Shown one piece after another: positions 1 to 9,021 of a DNA stretch of 64,000 bases. The DNA comes from Oscillospiraceae bacterium. GTDB lineage: Bacteria; Bacillota; Clostridia; Oscillospirales; Acutalibacteraceae. Below the pieces are notes generated by a model. It saw only the letters and a list, made by a program, of their open reading frames with translations, did no database searches and had not been told where the DNA came from. The position numbers and the translations under genes were made by a program. The stretch covers positions 1 through 64,000 of the forward strand of contig SVPI01000006.1 in NCBI GenBank assembly GCA_015065935.1, written 5' to 3'. How positions within the stretch are numbered: the first letter of the stretch is position 1; each line of letters starts with the position of its first letter.

Positions 1-489
1 TATGCTACGGCTTTTAAAAAAGCGCTGTGCTTATGCCTTGCGGTATTAATGGTTTGCTGCCTTTTTGGTTGCGCCAAATCCGAAAAGCACACGCCCTACA
101 GCATCTGCCAAAAGGTGCTTCCCCTTTGCAGTGAGGAAATTTCCTGGACGTCGCTAAGCAGTGCGCAGGCGGCGGCCTATTACGGTGTGTCAAGCGACCT
201 GCTTCAAAACTTTGCCGCCTATATTTCTGATGATGATACCCGCTATGATGCGGTGGCGGCCTTCTCCTTTAAAAATGAGGATGAGAAAAAGGAGCTTGCC
301 GACTGCTTTGCCCAAATCCTAACCTCTAACAAGGCCTCGGTTGGGCTTGTTAATGATAAGGAGTCCTCGAAAATACAAAACAGCATTATAATGGAGCTTG
401 ACGATATGCTGATTCTGGTGGCGGTGGAAAACGCACAGGATATATGCATTGAGCTTGAAGCCCTTGGCGCAAGAAAATATATGTATTAA
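1..489 (+). CDS. DUF4358-like lipoprotein, 5' end cut by window
   Basis: The frame is open from base 1. Residues before the first in-window ATG (base 49) form the charged and hydrophobic part of a lipoprotein signal peptide (FKKALCLCLAV...), ending in the lipobox LFGC, so the true start lies left of the window. The mature part has about 125 residues, with SxAxAAxYY-like and LVAVxxAQDI segments that resemble small DUF4358 lipoproteins of Clostridia. The family has no established function; it is expected on the outer face of the membrane. A strong terminator follows directly. Family assignment is by pattern memory only. Confidence 0.6.
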   Translation, partial: YATAFKKALCLCLAVLMVCCLFGCAKSEKHTPYSICQKVLPLCSEEISWTSLSSAQAAAYYGVSSDLLQNFAAYISDDDTRYDAVAAFSFKNEDEKKELADCFAQILTSNKASVGLVNDKESSKIQNSIIMELDDMLILVAVENAQDICIELEALGARKYMY

Positions 490-493
490 ACCC

Positions 494-521
494 ACGGGTG
501 AGCAAGGCTCGCCCGTTTTTG
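494..521 (+). terminator. intrinsic terminator after the DUF4358-like gene
   Basis: ACGGGTGAGC, a 3-base loop and GCTCGCCCGT (one T-G wobble), followed by TTTTT. It starts 5 bases after the stop codon. Confidence 0.85.
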
Positions 522-614
522 ATTTAAAAGGCAAAATTTATTTCACGCTTTTTATTGCTTTTGGAAAACAAATGTAGTATTATTGATTATATAATTTTTT
601 TAAGGTGATTTTTA

Positions 615-1922
615 ATGAAGCAATTTGTTATGGAAAGCGCAGGGGTAAACAGCCTTGGTCACCTAACCCTTGGCGGTGTTGACACCGTTTACCTTGCAGA
701 AAAATATTCCACCCCCCTTTATGTTATGGATGAGGATGTAGTTATAAAAAACTGCCTTGCCTACAAAAACTCTATTGATAAGTTTTACGGCGGCCGCGGT
801 AAGGTGCTTTTTGCCTCCAAGGCGTTATCGGCTGTTTTTATGTATAAAATTGTAAAGGAATGCGGCCTTGGTGTTGATGTTGTGTCGGGCGGCGAGCTTT
901 ACACAGCTTTAAAGGCAGGCACTAACCCTGCTGATATCTGCTTTCACGGCAACAGTAAAAGCGAACAAGAGCTTTTTGAGGCAATAAGCCAGAATGTTGG
1001 CAGAATTATTGTTGATAATAAAGAGGAGCTGCTGCGCATTGAAAAAATCGCAGGAAGCCTTAATAAAAAGGTTAAAATCCTTTTCCGCATTAAACCCGGT
1101 GTTGATGCCCACACCCACCAGTTTATTATGACAGGTCAAATTGATTCCAAGTTCGGCGTGGCAATGGAAAACGGCGAGGCCCTTGATATAATGCGCCTTG
1201 CCGCCACCCTTCAAAATGTTGAGGTTGTTGGTGCCGACTGCCACATTGGCTCCCAGATTTTTGAGGTTCTGCCCTTTAAGGTAACCGCCGAAAAGATGAT
1301 TGACTTTATGGCTCAGGTTAGAGATGAGGTTGGCATTACACTAAGTGAGCTTAACCTTGGCGGTGGCTTTGGTATTAAGTACACCGAAAAGGATGACCCC
1401 GTGCCTTATGAAGAATATATAAAGCTTGTTCACGACACCATTCGTGACACCTGTGCTAAACACAATTTGGAGCTACCCTTTATCTATATGGAGCCCGGCC
1501 GTTCCATAGTGGCAAGCGCGGGCCTTACCCTTTACACCGTTAGCGCCGTTAAGGAAATTAAGGATGTTAGAAACTATGTTCTGATAGATGGCGGTATGTG
1601 TGATAACCCCCGCTACGCCCTTTATAAAAGTGAATATTCCCTGTGTGTTGCCAACAAGGCGCACGAAAACACCGACTATGTTGCCACCGTTGCAGGAAAA
1701 TGCTGTGAAAGCGGCGATTTAATTCAGGAGAATGTACCCTTAACAAAGCCCTGCGCAGGTGATACGGTAGCCGTTTTCGCCACAGGCGCATATAACTACT
1801 CAATGGCTTCAAACTACAACCGCAACCCCCGCCCCGCAATGGTTGCTATTCGCGGCGGTAAGGACCGCTTGGTTATTAAAAGAGAAACCTATGAGGACAT
1901 TATAAGAAACGATGTTTTTTAA
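615..1922 (+). CDS. lysA: diaminopimelate decarboxylase
   Basis: Catalyses the last step of lysine synthesis, meso-diaminopimelate to lysine plus CO2, in the cytoplasm. The 435-residue protein is a full-length fold-III PLP decarboxylase: VLFASKAL carries the PLP lysine (K69), then HIGSQ, the glycine-rich NLGGGFG phosphate loop, the EPGRS motif, and CESGDLI and GAYNYSMASNYN near the C-terminus. ATG is preceded by AAGGTGAT. It stands alone between two terminators, so it is probably monocistronic. The DAP-dependent route fits a Gram-positive with DAP in its wall, and Ddl and MurF-like genes lie in the same window. Confidence 0.97.
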   Translation: MKQFVMESAGVNSLGHLTLGGVDTVYLAEKYSTPLYVMDEDVVIKNCLAYKNSIDKFYGGRGKVLFASKALSAVFMYKIVKECGLGVDVVSGGELYTALKAGTNPADICFHGNSKSEQELFEAISQNVGRIIVDNKEELLRIEKIAGSLNKKVKILFRIKPGVDAHTHQFIMTGQIDSKFGVAMENGEALDIMRLAATLQNVEVVGADCHIGSQIFEVLPFKVTAEKMIDFMAQVRDEVGITLSELNLGGGFGIKYTEKDDPVPYEEYIKLVHDTIRDTCAKHNLELPFIYMEPGRSIVASAGLTLYTVSAVKEIKDVRNYVLIDGGMCDNPRYALYKSEYSLCVANKAHENTDYVATVAGKCCESGDLIQENVPLTKPCAGDTVAVFATGAYNYSMASNYNRNPRPAMVAIRGGKDRLVIKRETYEDIIRNDVF

Positions 1923-1931
1923 AATTGACTT

Positions 1932-1966
1932 AAAAAAAGGAGTGACTAACAGTCACTCCTTTTTTT
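1932..1966. terminator. bidirectional terminator between lysA and spoIIE
   Basis: AAAAAAAGGAGTGACT, loop AAC, AGTCACTCCTTTTTTT: a perfect stem with A-run and T-run on either side. It serves the converging lysA (+) and spoIIE (-) genes; the spoIIE stop codon lies inside the T-run. Confidence 0.93.
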
Positions 1967-4268
1967 ATGCTCTGCTTATAATTGCCGCAATAACGGTAAT
2001 ATCATCGGTGTGGCCATCGCTACGTTTTTCTTTGGCAAGGTGGGCAATGTGCTCGGCCAGATGCTGGGCGGTATCGTTGCCCCATTTTTCCAGCTCCCTG
2101 CAAATCCACTCGTTATCCTCCCCAATAACCCCATCGGAAACCATTAAAATAATATCCCTTGAGCCTATTTTCACCTGCCCTTTATCGAAGCCGATTTCCC
2201 TTAAAATTCCTGCAGGCAGTGAGGTGCTTTGCGCCTTACCCGTGGTACCGTTTCTGCGCACAAAGGTGGGCGCCGCACCCGCCTTTAAAAGGTCCAGGGT
2301 GCCTGTAAACAAATCGAGACAGGCAACATCCACCGTGGTTAGAGATTCATCGGTTGATTTAAAGAGCATTGATGAGTTAAGAATTTTCAGAGCGCAGTCA
2401 AAGCCGAAGCCCGCTTTAATAAGGCGGCTGAGCAGCCCTGTTGCCATGGCAGAATCCACCGCCGCCCTGCCCCCACAGCCCATACCATCGGACAGCAGGA
2501 GAACCAGGCGGCCCTTGCCATCGTTAAACCAGTTGTAGGAATCGCCGCACATTGCGCCGCTTGAACTTATCTGCTCAGCGCCAACCTCGGCAAAAAGGCG
2601 GGCACGCTCCCTAAGTGCAAGATTTATTTCCCCACCACTGCGGGTAACTATGGGAACATCAAAATCCCTATCGCAAATAGCGCCTGCCGAGCGCATTATC
2701 TGCATTTTGTTTATGGCGCCGAAGCCGCTATCTGAAATGGCGGCATCAATCTGGAGGCGGCCGAATTTATCGGTTTTGCAAACACACTCCTTAACATCCA
2801 GCCCTAATTCCTTAAAGGCAAAGCCCAGGCGTGAGGCAAGGCCTGCCTCGTAATGCTCCTGACAGTTAAGTTCATTTACCATTTCGCTGAGCATATCTGA
2901 AATGCCCTCAAATTGGTCGCAAAGGGTGCCGCGCACCTCTTGAATGCGGTTTTCCGCCGCAACCTGGGCATCGTAATCCTTTAAAATTTCCCCTGCCTTT
3001 TGCCTTAAAAGTTCCACCTTAAGGCAGGCGGCCTGGGTTTTCTTTGTCTTGCCTCGAAGCTCCGTGCCGTTTTTGGTAGAAAGCAGGGTGTCGCTTAAAA
3101 ACTCTGTGGTTTGCTCACGGCTTTTTTGCCAGCAGTCCTCAAAATTAGGGCAGCCCTTGCAGGCGCGCACCTTTAGCATTTGCACAAGCCCCGAAAAGCT
3201 GGGGGTGTTAATTTTTGAAAGCTCCCGCGCCACCTGATGAACGGTTAGGGAAACATCCCGCAGTGCCGAGGCGGCAAAGGAAAGGCGCATTGTAACGGTG
3301 CTTTTAAGGGAGGGCGGCTGCACCACCGAAAAGGAGGAGGAAAACACCTTTGAAAGAGCAATGCCAACGCCTTTAGGAATGATTAAAAACAGCGCCGCGC
3401 CAAAAAAGAGCTCGCACACAGCCACCAGGCTTTTTTCGTTTATACCTTGGCTTAAAAATAAGGTGCTAAGGGTTAAAACAAAGCTGATAAGCTGAATGTG
3501 GCGACCCTTATCTCTAAAAAGCCCTGCCGCCACCGAGCCGAAAATGTAGGCAAAGGATAAAAGGGTATCTCCCCCTGTTAGCGCCGAAGCCGCCGATAAA
3601 GTGCCCCCGCAAACAACCGCTGAAAAAACGCCTCCATACCTTGCGGCGGCAAGAATAAGCCCACAGCCCAAAATTTTTCCGAGAGAAATGCCCCCAAAGC
3701 TGACCCCCGCGGCACCTGCCGCAATAAGGGTTAAAACTACTATAGCGCTTGTTAACTCCCGTTGTCCCCGCGCGGCGGTTTTTCGGCGTACAGCAACGCA
3801 GGCAAAGTGGCAAAAATATGCCCCACCTGCCGCCAAAACCGCCTCAATAACCGTGAAAAGGTAGGCATTTTCGGACGCCACGGGCGCCACAATTCCTGTG
3901 ACAAGTGTGGTAACAAAGGCCGTGAAAAGACAAAACCACACCCGCTTTCCCACCGAGGATACCGAGGACGCCATAACCCTTATGCCTGTTACGGCAAGAC
4001 AGGCGGCAACATAACGGAAAACCCCAAAGGAGAAAAGATTTGCAGGAAAAAAGTAACCCGCAACGGCGCCAAAAATACACCCGGGCAGCATAACCTGGGG
4101 GCAGCCCGAAAGCATCGCAATGCCAAAGGGTAGCATTTTCCCCGCAATGCACACGCGGGAGAGAAAAAAGGTGCAGGCGGCACCCAAAATGTGATAAAGA
4201 ATACCATAAATAAGTTCGGTTTTTGTAAGAGCGGGGAGCCGCTCACCAAATTTTGTCATTTCCTTCAT
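1965..4268 (-). CDS. spoIIE: stage II sporulation protein E, SpoIIE phosphatase
   Basis: Membrane-bound PP2C phosphatase which in Bacillus dephosphorylates SpoIIAA, activating sigma-F in the forespore, and takes part in polar septation. The 767-residue protein has about ten hydrophobic segments in roughly the first 330 residues, a cysteine-containing central region (ACKGCPNFEDCW), and a C-terminal PP2C domain with LLLSDGMGCGGRAA and a late SDGVIGEDNEW metal-binding motif. Together with SpoIIID it marks the host as a spore former. The ATG at 4268 has only a weak GGAA Shine-Dalgarno; a second ATG lies three codons in. It is transcribed alone. Confidence 0.95.
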   Translation of the reverse strand: MKEMTKFGERLPALTKTELIYGILYHILGAACTFFLSRVCIAGKMLPFGIAMLSGCPQVMLPGCIFGAVAGYFFPANLFSFGVFRYVAACLAVTGIRVMASSVSSVGKRVWFCLFTAFVTTLVTGIVAPVASENAYLFTVIEAVLAAGGAYFCHFACVAVRRKTAARGQRELTSAIVVLTLIAAGAAGVSFGGISLGKILGCGLILAAARYGGVFSAVVCGGTLSAASALTGGDTLLSFAYIFGSVAAGLFRDKGRHIQLISFVLTLSTLFLSQGINEKSLVAVCELFFGAALFLIIPKGVGIALSKVFSSSFSVVQPPSLKSTVTMRLSFAASALRDVSLTVHQVARELSKINTPSFSGLVQMLKVRACKGCPNFEDCWQKSREQTTEFLSDTLLSTKNGTELRGKTKKTQAACLKVELLRQKAGEILKDYDAQVAAENRIQEVRGTLCDQFEGISDMLSEMVNELNCQEHYEAGLASRLGFAFKELGLDVKECVCKTDKFGRLQIDAAISDSGFGAINKMQIMRSAGAICDRDFDVPIVTRSGGEINLALRERARLFAEVGAEQISSSGAMCGDSYNWFNDGKGRLVLLLSDGMGCGGRAAVDSAMATGLLSRLIKAGFGFDCALKILNSSMLFKSTDESLTTVDVACLDLFTGTLDLLKAGAAPTFVRRNGTTGKAQSTSLPAGILREIGFDKGQVKIGSRDIILMVSDGVIGEDNEWICRELEKWGNDTAQHLAEHIAHLAKEKRSDGHTDDITVIAAIISRA

Positions 4269-4346
4269 TTTAAAATTCCGCCTTTTTAAAAATATCCATT
4301 AAAATTATAGAATATTCGGCTTAAAATAAAGGTCGTTTTAGGACGT

Positions 4347-4384
4347 AAAAAAACACACCTTTTTGAATTTTAAGGTGTGTTTTT
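4347..4384 (-). terminator. terminator downstream of the MATE gene
   Basis: AAAAACACACCTT and AAGGTGTGTTTTT pair across a 10-base loop. It lies just past the stop of the MATE gene and before spoIIE, and has T-runs on both strands. Confidence 0.85.
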
Positions 4385-4400
4385 GTAAATTATTCAAATT

Positions 4401-5780
4401 TTATGAAACAACTCGGTTAATCCAATATCCTTTTTTTATGAAAATGTAACCCACAATGCATTTAATAAGGTTCAGTGCCTGAACGGCTGCATAAATCCAC
4501 AAAATGTTAAGGTTTGTTAAATTAACAAGAAGCATTGCGGCGGGAACACTTATTGCCCACACAAAGCCGCTATCAAAAATAAGGGTGACCCCTGTTTTGC
4601 CGCCCGAGCGCATTGTGAAATAGGCGGCGTGGGCAAAGGCATCAATGGGCATTGCAAAGGCGCAGATTTGCATAAGGGCGGTGGCCATTGCTTTTACCGT
4701 TTCGGTTGTGTTATAAATTTCGGGAATAGCATAGGCCGAAAAGAAAAAGACAACCCCCACAATAATGCTTACCACTACCGAAAAGGTTATAAGCTTTCGG
4801 CAGGCATCCCTTGCCTTTTCGTTTTCCCCGGCCCCCAGCATTTGACCAAGTATTATGCCAACGGCAACACCCACCGCCATAAAGGCAACCGAGAAAACAT
4901 TAAAGAAGGTTTGCAAAATGTTGTTGGCGGCAACAACCTCCAGCCCCCTTAGGGAATAGTTCTGGTTAACCGTTGCCATACCTGCGGCCCACAGCGCCTC
5001 GTTAAGCATTAGGGGTAGTCCCTTTTTAAGAATATTCTTTGTAAGGGTTAGGGGCACCGACAATGTTTTAAATACACCAACAATAAATGGGTTTTTCCTA
5101 TGTGCCAAGCGGGTCCAGATGACAAGGGTTAAAAGCTCGGCAAAGCGGGAAATAACCGTTGCAATGGCGGCGCCGCGCACACCCATTGGGGCAAAGCCCA
5201 ATTTTCCGAAAATAAGGATATAGTTAAGCACCATATTAACACCCATTGCCAAAAAGCCTGCGCACATAGGCAGTACAGGGCGGTCGCACTCTCTAAGGGT
5301 GCCCGACCAGCACTGAGACAGGGCAAAGGGAACAAGGCCTATAAGCATTATGTTAAGATAATCCTTGGCGTAATTTAAAGCCTGCGCCCTATCCTCGGCA
5401 GTACCCTCCCCCTTCAGATAGAGGGATATAAGATTTTCGCCAAACAGGAGCAAAACGCCGATACCAACAGCCGATATAATTAGGGCAAGATATGTTTTCA
5501 GGCGGAAGGAGCGCTGAACACCCTCGTTATCGCCATTGCCGTAGAACTGGGCTGAAAAAATACCCGCACCCGAAACAATGCCGAAAATGCAAAGGTTAAA
5601 AACAAAAAGCAGGGTGTTAGAAACGGTAACGCCTGTCATAGGCAGGGTGCCAACGGCGCCCACCATAACGTTATCCAGCATATTTACAAGATTTGTTATT
5701 CCGTTTTGCGCCATTATGGGCAGTGTTAAAACCAGCACCTTTTTATAAAAATCCCAGGTGCCGAAATATTTCTTAAGCAT
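4401..5780 (-). CDS. MATE family efflux transporter
   Basis: A 459-residue protein with about twelve hydrophobic segments and the two-fold repeat of the MATE family; cation-coupled drug or toxin export across the inner membrane is known for the family, but the substrate here cannot be read. Typical features are the N-terminal VLTLPIMAQNGITNLVNMLDNVMVG segment (residues near 15-40; the NxxDxxMVG motif) and its counterpart SGAGIFSAQFYG. The start lies 11 bases after the DUF6472-like gene on the same strand, so the two are probably co-transcribed. Confidence 0.93.
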   Translation of the reverse strand: MLKKYFGTWDFYKKVLVLTLPIMAQNGITNLVNMLDNVMVGAVGTLPMTGVTVSNTLLFVFNLCIFGIVSGAGIFSAQFYGNGDNEGVQRSFRLKTYLALIISAVGIGVLLLFGENLISLYLKGEGTAEDRAQALNYAKDYLNIMLIGLVPFALSQCWSGTLRECDRPVLPMCAGFLAMGVNMVLNYILIFGKLGFAPMGVRGAAIATVISRFAELLTLVIWTRLAHRKNPFIVGVFKTLSVPLTLTKNILKKGLPLMLNEALWAAGMATVNQNYSLRGLEVVAANNILQTFFNVFSVAFMAVGVAVGIILGQMLGAGENEKARDACRKLITFSVVVSIIVGVVFFFSAYAIPEIYNTTETVKAMATALMQICAFAMPIDAFAHAAYFTMRSGGKTGVTLIFDSGFVWAISVPAAMLLVNLTNLNILWIYAAVQALNLIKCIVGYIFIKKGYWINRVVS

Positions 5781-5791
5781 TATAAAAACCT

Positions 5792-5962
5792 CTAAATTTG
5801 CTTTCTTACCACTTCGTACTCATCGTCGTTGCGGTAATAGGGGCAGTCTTTGTAATCACGGGATAAAAGGGACACAAATTCATCCTCATCCATCGCCGCC
5901 ATGCAGATATATTCCTCTAACTCTTCATCAAAGGCATAGTTTATACAGCTTTCACAGTGCAT
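5792..5962 (-). CDS. small Cys-rich protein, DUF6472-like
   Basis: A 56-residue protein beginning MHCESCINYAFDEELEEY and containing a CxxC pair, a further Cys (YICMAAMDEDE) and CPYYRNDDEYEVV. The pattern of an N-terminal CxxC, a DED stretch and a CPYY segment matches small proteins of Clostridia annotated as DUF6472; function unknown, possibly metal-binding. GAGGAG sits 8 bases before the ATG. It precedes the MATE gene with an 11-base gap. A stable UUCG-capped hairpin lies just upstream. Confidence 0.8.
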   Translation of the reverse strand: MHCESCINYAFDEELEEYICMAAMDEDEFVSLLSRDYKDCPYYRNDDEYEVVRKQI

Positions 5963-5974
5963 AAAAATCTCCTC

Positions 5975-6006
5975 AATTAAAGCCGCACCGAAGTGCGGCT
6001 TTAATT
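5975..6006 (-). terminator. perfect hairpin between pnp and the DUF6472-like gene
   Basis: A 14-base-pair perfect stem (AATTAAAGCCGCAC / GTGCGGCTTTAATT). Read on the minus strand the loop is a C(UUCG)G tetraloop, which is exceptionally stable. It begins 3 bases after the pnp stop region. The T-run is short, so it may act as a terminator for pnp or as an intercistronic stability or processing hairpin before the next ribosome binding site. Confidence 0.75.
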
Positions 6007-6008
6007 AT

Positions 6009-8183
6009 TTAATGTCTTTTCTTAAAACCGTGGCGGTTGTCTCTTTTGCGGGGGGCTTCATCTTCGCCGGAATCCTCAACCACTGCGCCCTCGATTTCAA
6101 CGAGAGCATCACGGCGGGAAAGGTTCAGTCTGCCCTGGTCATCAATTTCGGTTACCTTAACAATAACCTCATCGCCAACGTTAACAACATCCTCAACCTT
6201 TTCGGTGCGCTTAACATCAAGCTTTGAAATGTGAACAAGGCCTTCCTTACCGGGTGCGATTTCAACGAATGCACCAAAGGTCATAAGGCGGGTTACCTTG
6301 CCCTTGTAAATGGCGCCGATTTCGGGGTCATTTGCAATGGTTTCAACAATCATAAGCGCGCGCTTTGCATCATCGCCGTCAACTGCGGTAATAAATACCT
6401 TACCGTCATCATCAATGTCGATTTTGCAGTTGCAGTCGGCCTGAATCTTCTGAATAACCTTGCCGCCCGAACCGATAACCTCGCGGATTTTGTCGGGATG
6501 AATGGTAGTCTGAAGCATTTTAGGAGCATATTTTGAAAGCTCAGCTCTGGGCTCAGCAATTGCCTTGAGCATAACATCATCAAGAATGGTGAGCCTTGCC
6601 TTGTGGGTTTTCTCTAATGCTTCCTTAATAATAGCGGGGGTAAGACCGTGAACCTTTAAATCCATCTGGATTGCTGTAATACCCTTATGAGTACCTGCAA
6701 CCTTAAAGTCCATATCGCCGAAGAAGTCCTCAAGACCCTGAATGTCAACCATAGTCTTAAAGTCATCACCCTTGGTGATAAGACCGCAGGAGATACCTGC
6801 AACAGGGGCCTTAATGGGAACGCCGGCATCCATAAGAGCAAGGGTTGAGCCGCAAACCGAGCCCTGTGAGGTGGAGCCGTTGGAGGAAAGAACCTCAGAA
6901 ACAAGGCGAATGGTGTAGGGGAATTCGGTTTCATCGGGAATAACAGGAAGGAGCGCTCTTTCAGCAAGTGCACCGTGACCCACCTCGCGGCGACCGGGGC
7001 CACGTGAGGGCTTGGTTTCGCCAACGGAATAGGAAGGCATATTGTAGTGGTGAATGTAGCGCTTTGATTCCTCGCTGTCAATACCATCGAGAATCTGAGA
7101 ATCGCGGATAGAGCCAAGGGTTGCAATGGTTAAAACCTGTGTCTGACCGCGGGCAAAAAGACCTGAACCGTGAACTCTGGGGAGGAGACCTACCTCGCTG
7201 TAAAGAGGACGGATTTCATCCATACCACGGCCGTCAACACGCTTGCCCTCATCATAGAGCCAGCGGCGAACGATAAGCTTTTGAAGCTTGTACATACACT
7301 CATCGATTTTTGCGGTTTCCTCGGGGTATGTTTCATCGAGAGCCTCGTGAACGCGGTCGTAAATGGGGCGAAGGCGCTCATCGCGAACTAATTTATCATC
7401 GGTATCAAGAGCCAGCATAACATCGGCTTCTGCAAGGTTTTTAACTGCCTCAAACATTTCCTCACTGGGGTCGGTGTTCTCGAAGGTGAATTTTTCTTTA
7501 CCGATTTCGGCTACAATGCCATTAATAAACTCAACAATTTTCTGGTTAGCCTCGTGACCCTTCATAATGCCATCATACATAACATCATCGGGGATTTCCT
7601 TTGCGCCGGCCTCAATCATTGCAACAAGGTCTGCTGTAGAAGCAACGGTAACCTGCATTTCGCTTTTTTTGGCCTGCTCGGCGGTGGGGTTAATAACGAT
7701 TTCGCCATCAACATAGCCAACGCTAACACCACTGATAGGACCTTCCCAAGGAATGTCGGAAATAGAAAGGGCAACAGATGCGCCAATCATTGCGGTGATT
7801 TCGGGTGAGCAATCGGGGTCAACCGACATAACGGTGCAAACTAAAGAAACATCGTTTCTCATGTTCTTGGGGAACAGGGGGCGAACAGGGCGGTCAATAA
7901 CGCGGGATGCAAGAATTGCCTTGTCGGTAGGCTTGCCCTCTCTTCTTGTAAAGGAGCCGGGAATGCGGCCAACGGAATAAAGCTTTTCCTCAAAATCAAC
8001 AGATAAGGGGAGGAAATCAATACCATCGCGGGGCTTTGCCGAAGCAGTTGCTGCGCAGAACACTGCGGTTTCGCCGTAACGAATAAGGCAGGAGCCATTT
8101 GCAAGAAGACCCATTTTGCCGGTTTCAACGCTTAAAGGGCGGCCTGCAAGCTCGGTTTTGTAAACCTTAAAGTTTTCGTACAT
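6009..8183 (-). CDS. pnp: polyribonucleotide nucleotidyltransferase (PNPase)
   Basis: Phosphorolytic 3'-5' exoribonuclease that degrades mRNA, forming a trimeric ring. The 724-residue protein shows the full order: RNase PH domain 1 (residues about 10-140), alpha-helical linker, RNase PH domain 2 with the GRRE, GSTSQGSVCG and DFFGDMDFKVAGT active-site segments, a KH domain (KIREVIGSGGKVIQKI) and an S1 domain (GKVTRLMTFGAFVEI). A short charged tail follows. It lies downstream of rpsO, the usual rpsO-pnp order, with a structured leader (8215-8273) between them. Confidence 0.98.
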   Translation of the reverse strand: MYENFKVYKTELAGRPLSVETGKMGLLANGSCLIRYGETAVFCAATASAKPRDGIDFLPLSVDFEEKLYSVGRIPGSFTRREGKPTDKAILASRVIDRPVRPLFPKNMRNDVSLVCTVMSVDPDCSPEITAMIGASVALSISDIPWEGPISGVSVGYVDGEIVINPTAEQAKKSEMQVTVASTADLVAMIEAGAKEIPDDVMYDGIMKGHEANQKIVEFINGIVAEIGKEKFTFENTDPSEEMFEAVKNLAEADVMLALDTDDKLVRDERLRPIYDRVHEALDETYPEETAKIDECMYKLQKLIVRRWLYDEGKRVDGRGMDEIRPLYSEVGLLPRVHGSGLFARGQTQVLTIATLGSIRDSQILDGIDSEESKRYIHHYNMPSYSVGETKPSRGPGRREVGHGALAERALLPVIPDETEFPYTIRLVSEVLSSNGSTSQGSVCGSTLALMDAGVPIKAPVAGISCGLITKGDDFKTMVDIQGLEDFFGDMDFKVAGTHKGITAIQMDLKVHGLTPAIIKEALEKTHKARLTILDDVMLKAIAEPRAELSKYAPKMLQTTIHPDKIREVIGSGGKVIQKIQADCNCKIDIDDDGKVFITAVDGDDAKRALMIVETIANDPEIGAIYKGKVTRLMTFGAFVEIAPGKEGLVHISKLDVKRTEKVEDVVNVGDEVIVKVTEIDDQGRLNLSRRDALVEIEGAVVEDSGEDEAPRKRDNRHGFKKRH

Positions 8184-8214
8184 TTTTAATTTACCTCTTT
8201 TCTTTAGGCATTAT

Positions 8215-8273
8215 CGGTTAGCAATAAATCCAATACCGAAGCCGTTTTCGGCACTCGATTTACCGCTAAACCG
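8215..8273 (-). promoter_or_regulatory. long hairpin in the pnp leader
   Basis: CGGTTTAGC and GCTAACCG close a structure that also pairs AAATC with GATTT and GCCG with CGGC. It lies 32 bases before the pnp start. In E. coli, pnp is autoregulated through an RNase III-cut leader hairpin; a similar role here is inference. Confidence 0.5.
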
Positions 8274-8313
8274 CAATAACGCCGTTTTTAAACTTTGCTT
8301 TTTATTACAATAA

Positions 8314-8343
8314 GGCAGACCGCTTTTTAAAAAACAGTCTGCC
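8314..8343 (-). terminator. hairpin after rpsO
   Basis: GGCAGAC and GTCTGCC pair around an A/T-rich inner stem. It lies 17 bases past the rpsO stop. The T-run is imperfect (TTATTG), so it may be a partial terminator or a processing site in an rpsO-pnp transcript. Confidence 0.6.
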
Positions 8344-8359
8344 CTCTTTGTAACATAAA

Positions 8360-8623
8360 TTACTTACGGATGCCGAGCTTCTTGATGATTGCACGGTATC
8401 TTTCAATGTCAACCTTTTGCAGGTATGCAAGAAGGTTTCTTCTGTGACCTACCATTTTAAGAAGACCGCGACGGGAGTGGTGGTCTTTCTTATGAACCTT
8501 TAAGTGTTCGGTAAGCTCATTGATGCGGGTTGTGAGCAGAGCAATTTGTACTTCGGGAGAACCTGTATCGCCCTCGTGAGTAGCGTAGGTCTCGATAATC
8601 TGCTGCTTTTGGTCCTTCATCAT
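8360..8623 (-). CDS. rpsO: 30S ribosomal protein S15
   Basis: Primary 16S rRNA-binding protein of the small subunit platform. The 87 residues cover the whole family from [26 protein letters not shown] to the C-terminal KLGIRK, with the rRNA-binding [12 protein letters not shown] segment. The first ATG of the pair at 8623/8620 is chosen because GAGGTG lies 8 bases upstream and the length matches the family; an upstream start would add 15 unrelated residues. It has its own promoter (8726-8754) and a leader of about 95 bases. Confidence 0.97.
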   Translation of the reverse strand: MMKDQKQQIIETYATHEGDTGSPEVQIALLTTRINELTEHLKVHKKDHHSRRGLLKMVGHRRNLLAYLQKVDIERYRAIIKKLGIRK

Positions 8624-8725
8624 TTCGGTTGCACCTCTTTCTTTAATATTTTTCCGAAAACCAAGCAAAGGGTTGGTGCTTCCACATTATGGCAAACGCC
8701 CAAAGCATAGTAGTCGGTCTTAACG

Positions 8726-8754
8726 ATTATAACACAAGTGTGTCAAATTGTAAA
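8726..8754 (-). promoter_or_regulatory. rpsO promoter, sigma-A type
   Basis: TTTACA (8749-8754), 17 bases, TATAAT (8726-8731), reading on the minus strand toward rpsO. Confidence 0.75.
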
Positions 8755-8814
8755 GTACTAGATTTTGTGTTTTTTATAGAGTAAATACTATATATACATA
8801 TTATATATAATACA

Positions 8815-9021
8815 CTAATCAACCTTTTCAAACCTTTTGAAGGTTTTGCCGTTTCTCGTTACGGTGCCGCTGAATTCATCAGCTTTTCTTACCCAAATTT
8901 GGTTATCGCCGTAAAGTGCCTTGTAAACAACGACTTCCGACTCATCATCGCAGTCCTTGGCCGTGAACAAAACCTCGTAAAGATTACCTTTAAAATGGCG
9001 GTAAATTCCCTTTTCTATCAT
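8815..9021 (-). CDS. DUF1653 domain protein
   Basis: A 68-residue protein that is almost entirely the DUF1653 domain: GIYRHFKGNLYEVL, VVYKALYGDNQIWVRKADEF. The function of the domain is unknown. The ATG at 9021 overlaps the stop of the aminopeptidase gene (ATGA), which fixes the start and shows translational coupling; an upstream in-frame start would only add residues read from inside that gene. It is the last gene of the long minus-strand run. Confidence 0.88.
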   Translation of the reverse strand: MIEKGIYRHFKGNLYEVLFTAKDCDDESEVVVYKALYGDNQIWVRKADEFSGTVTRNGKTFKRFEKVD

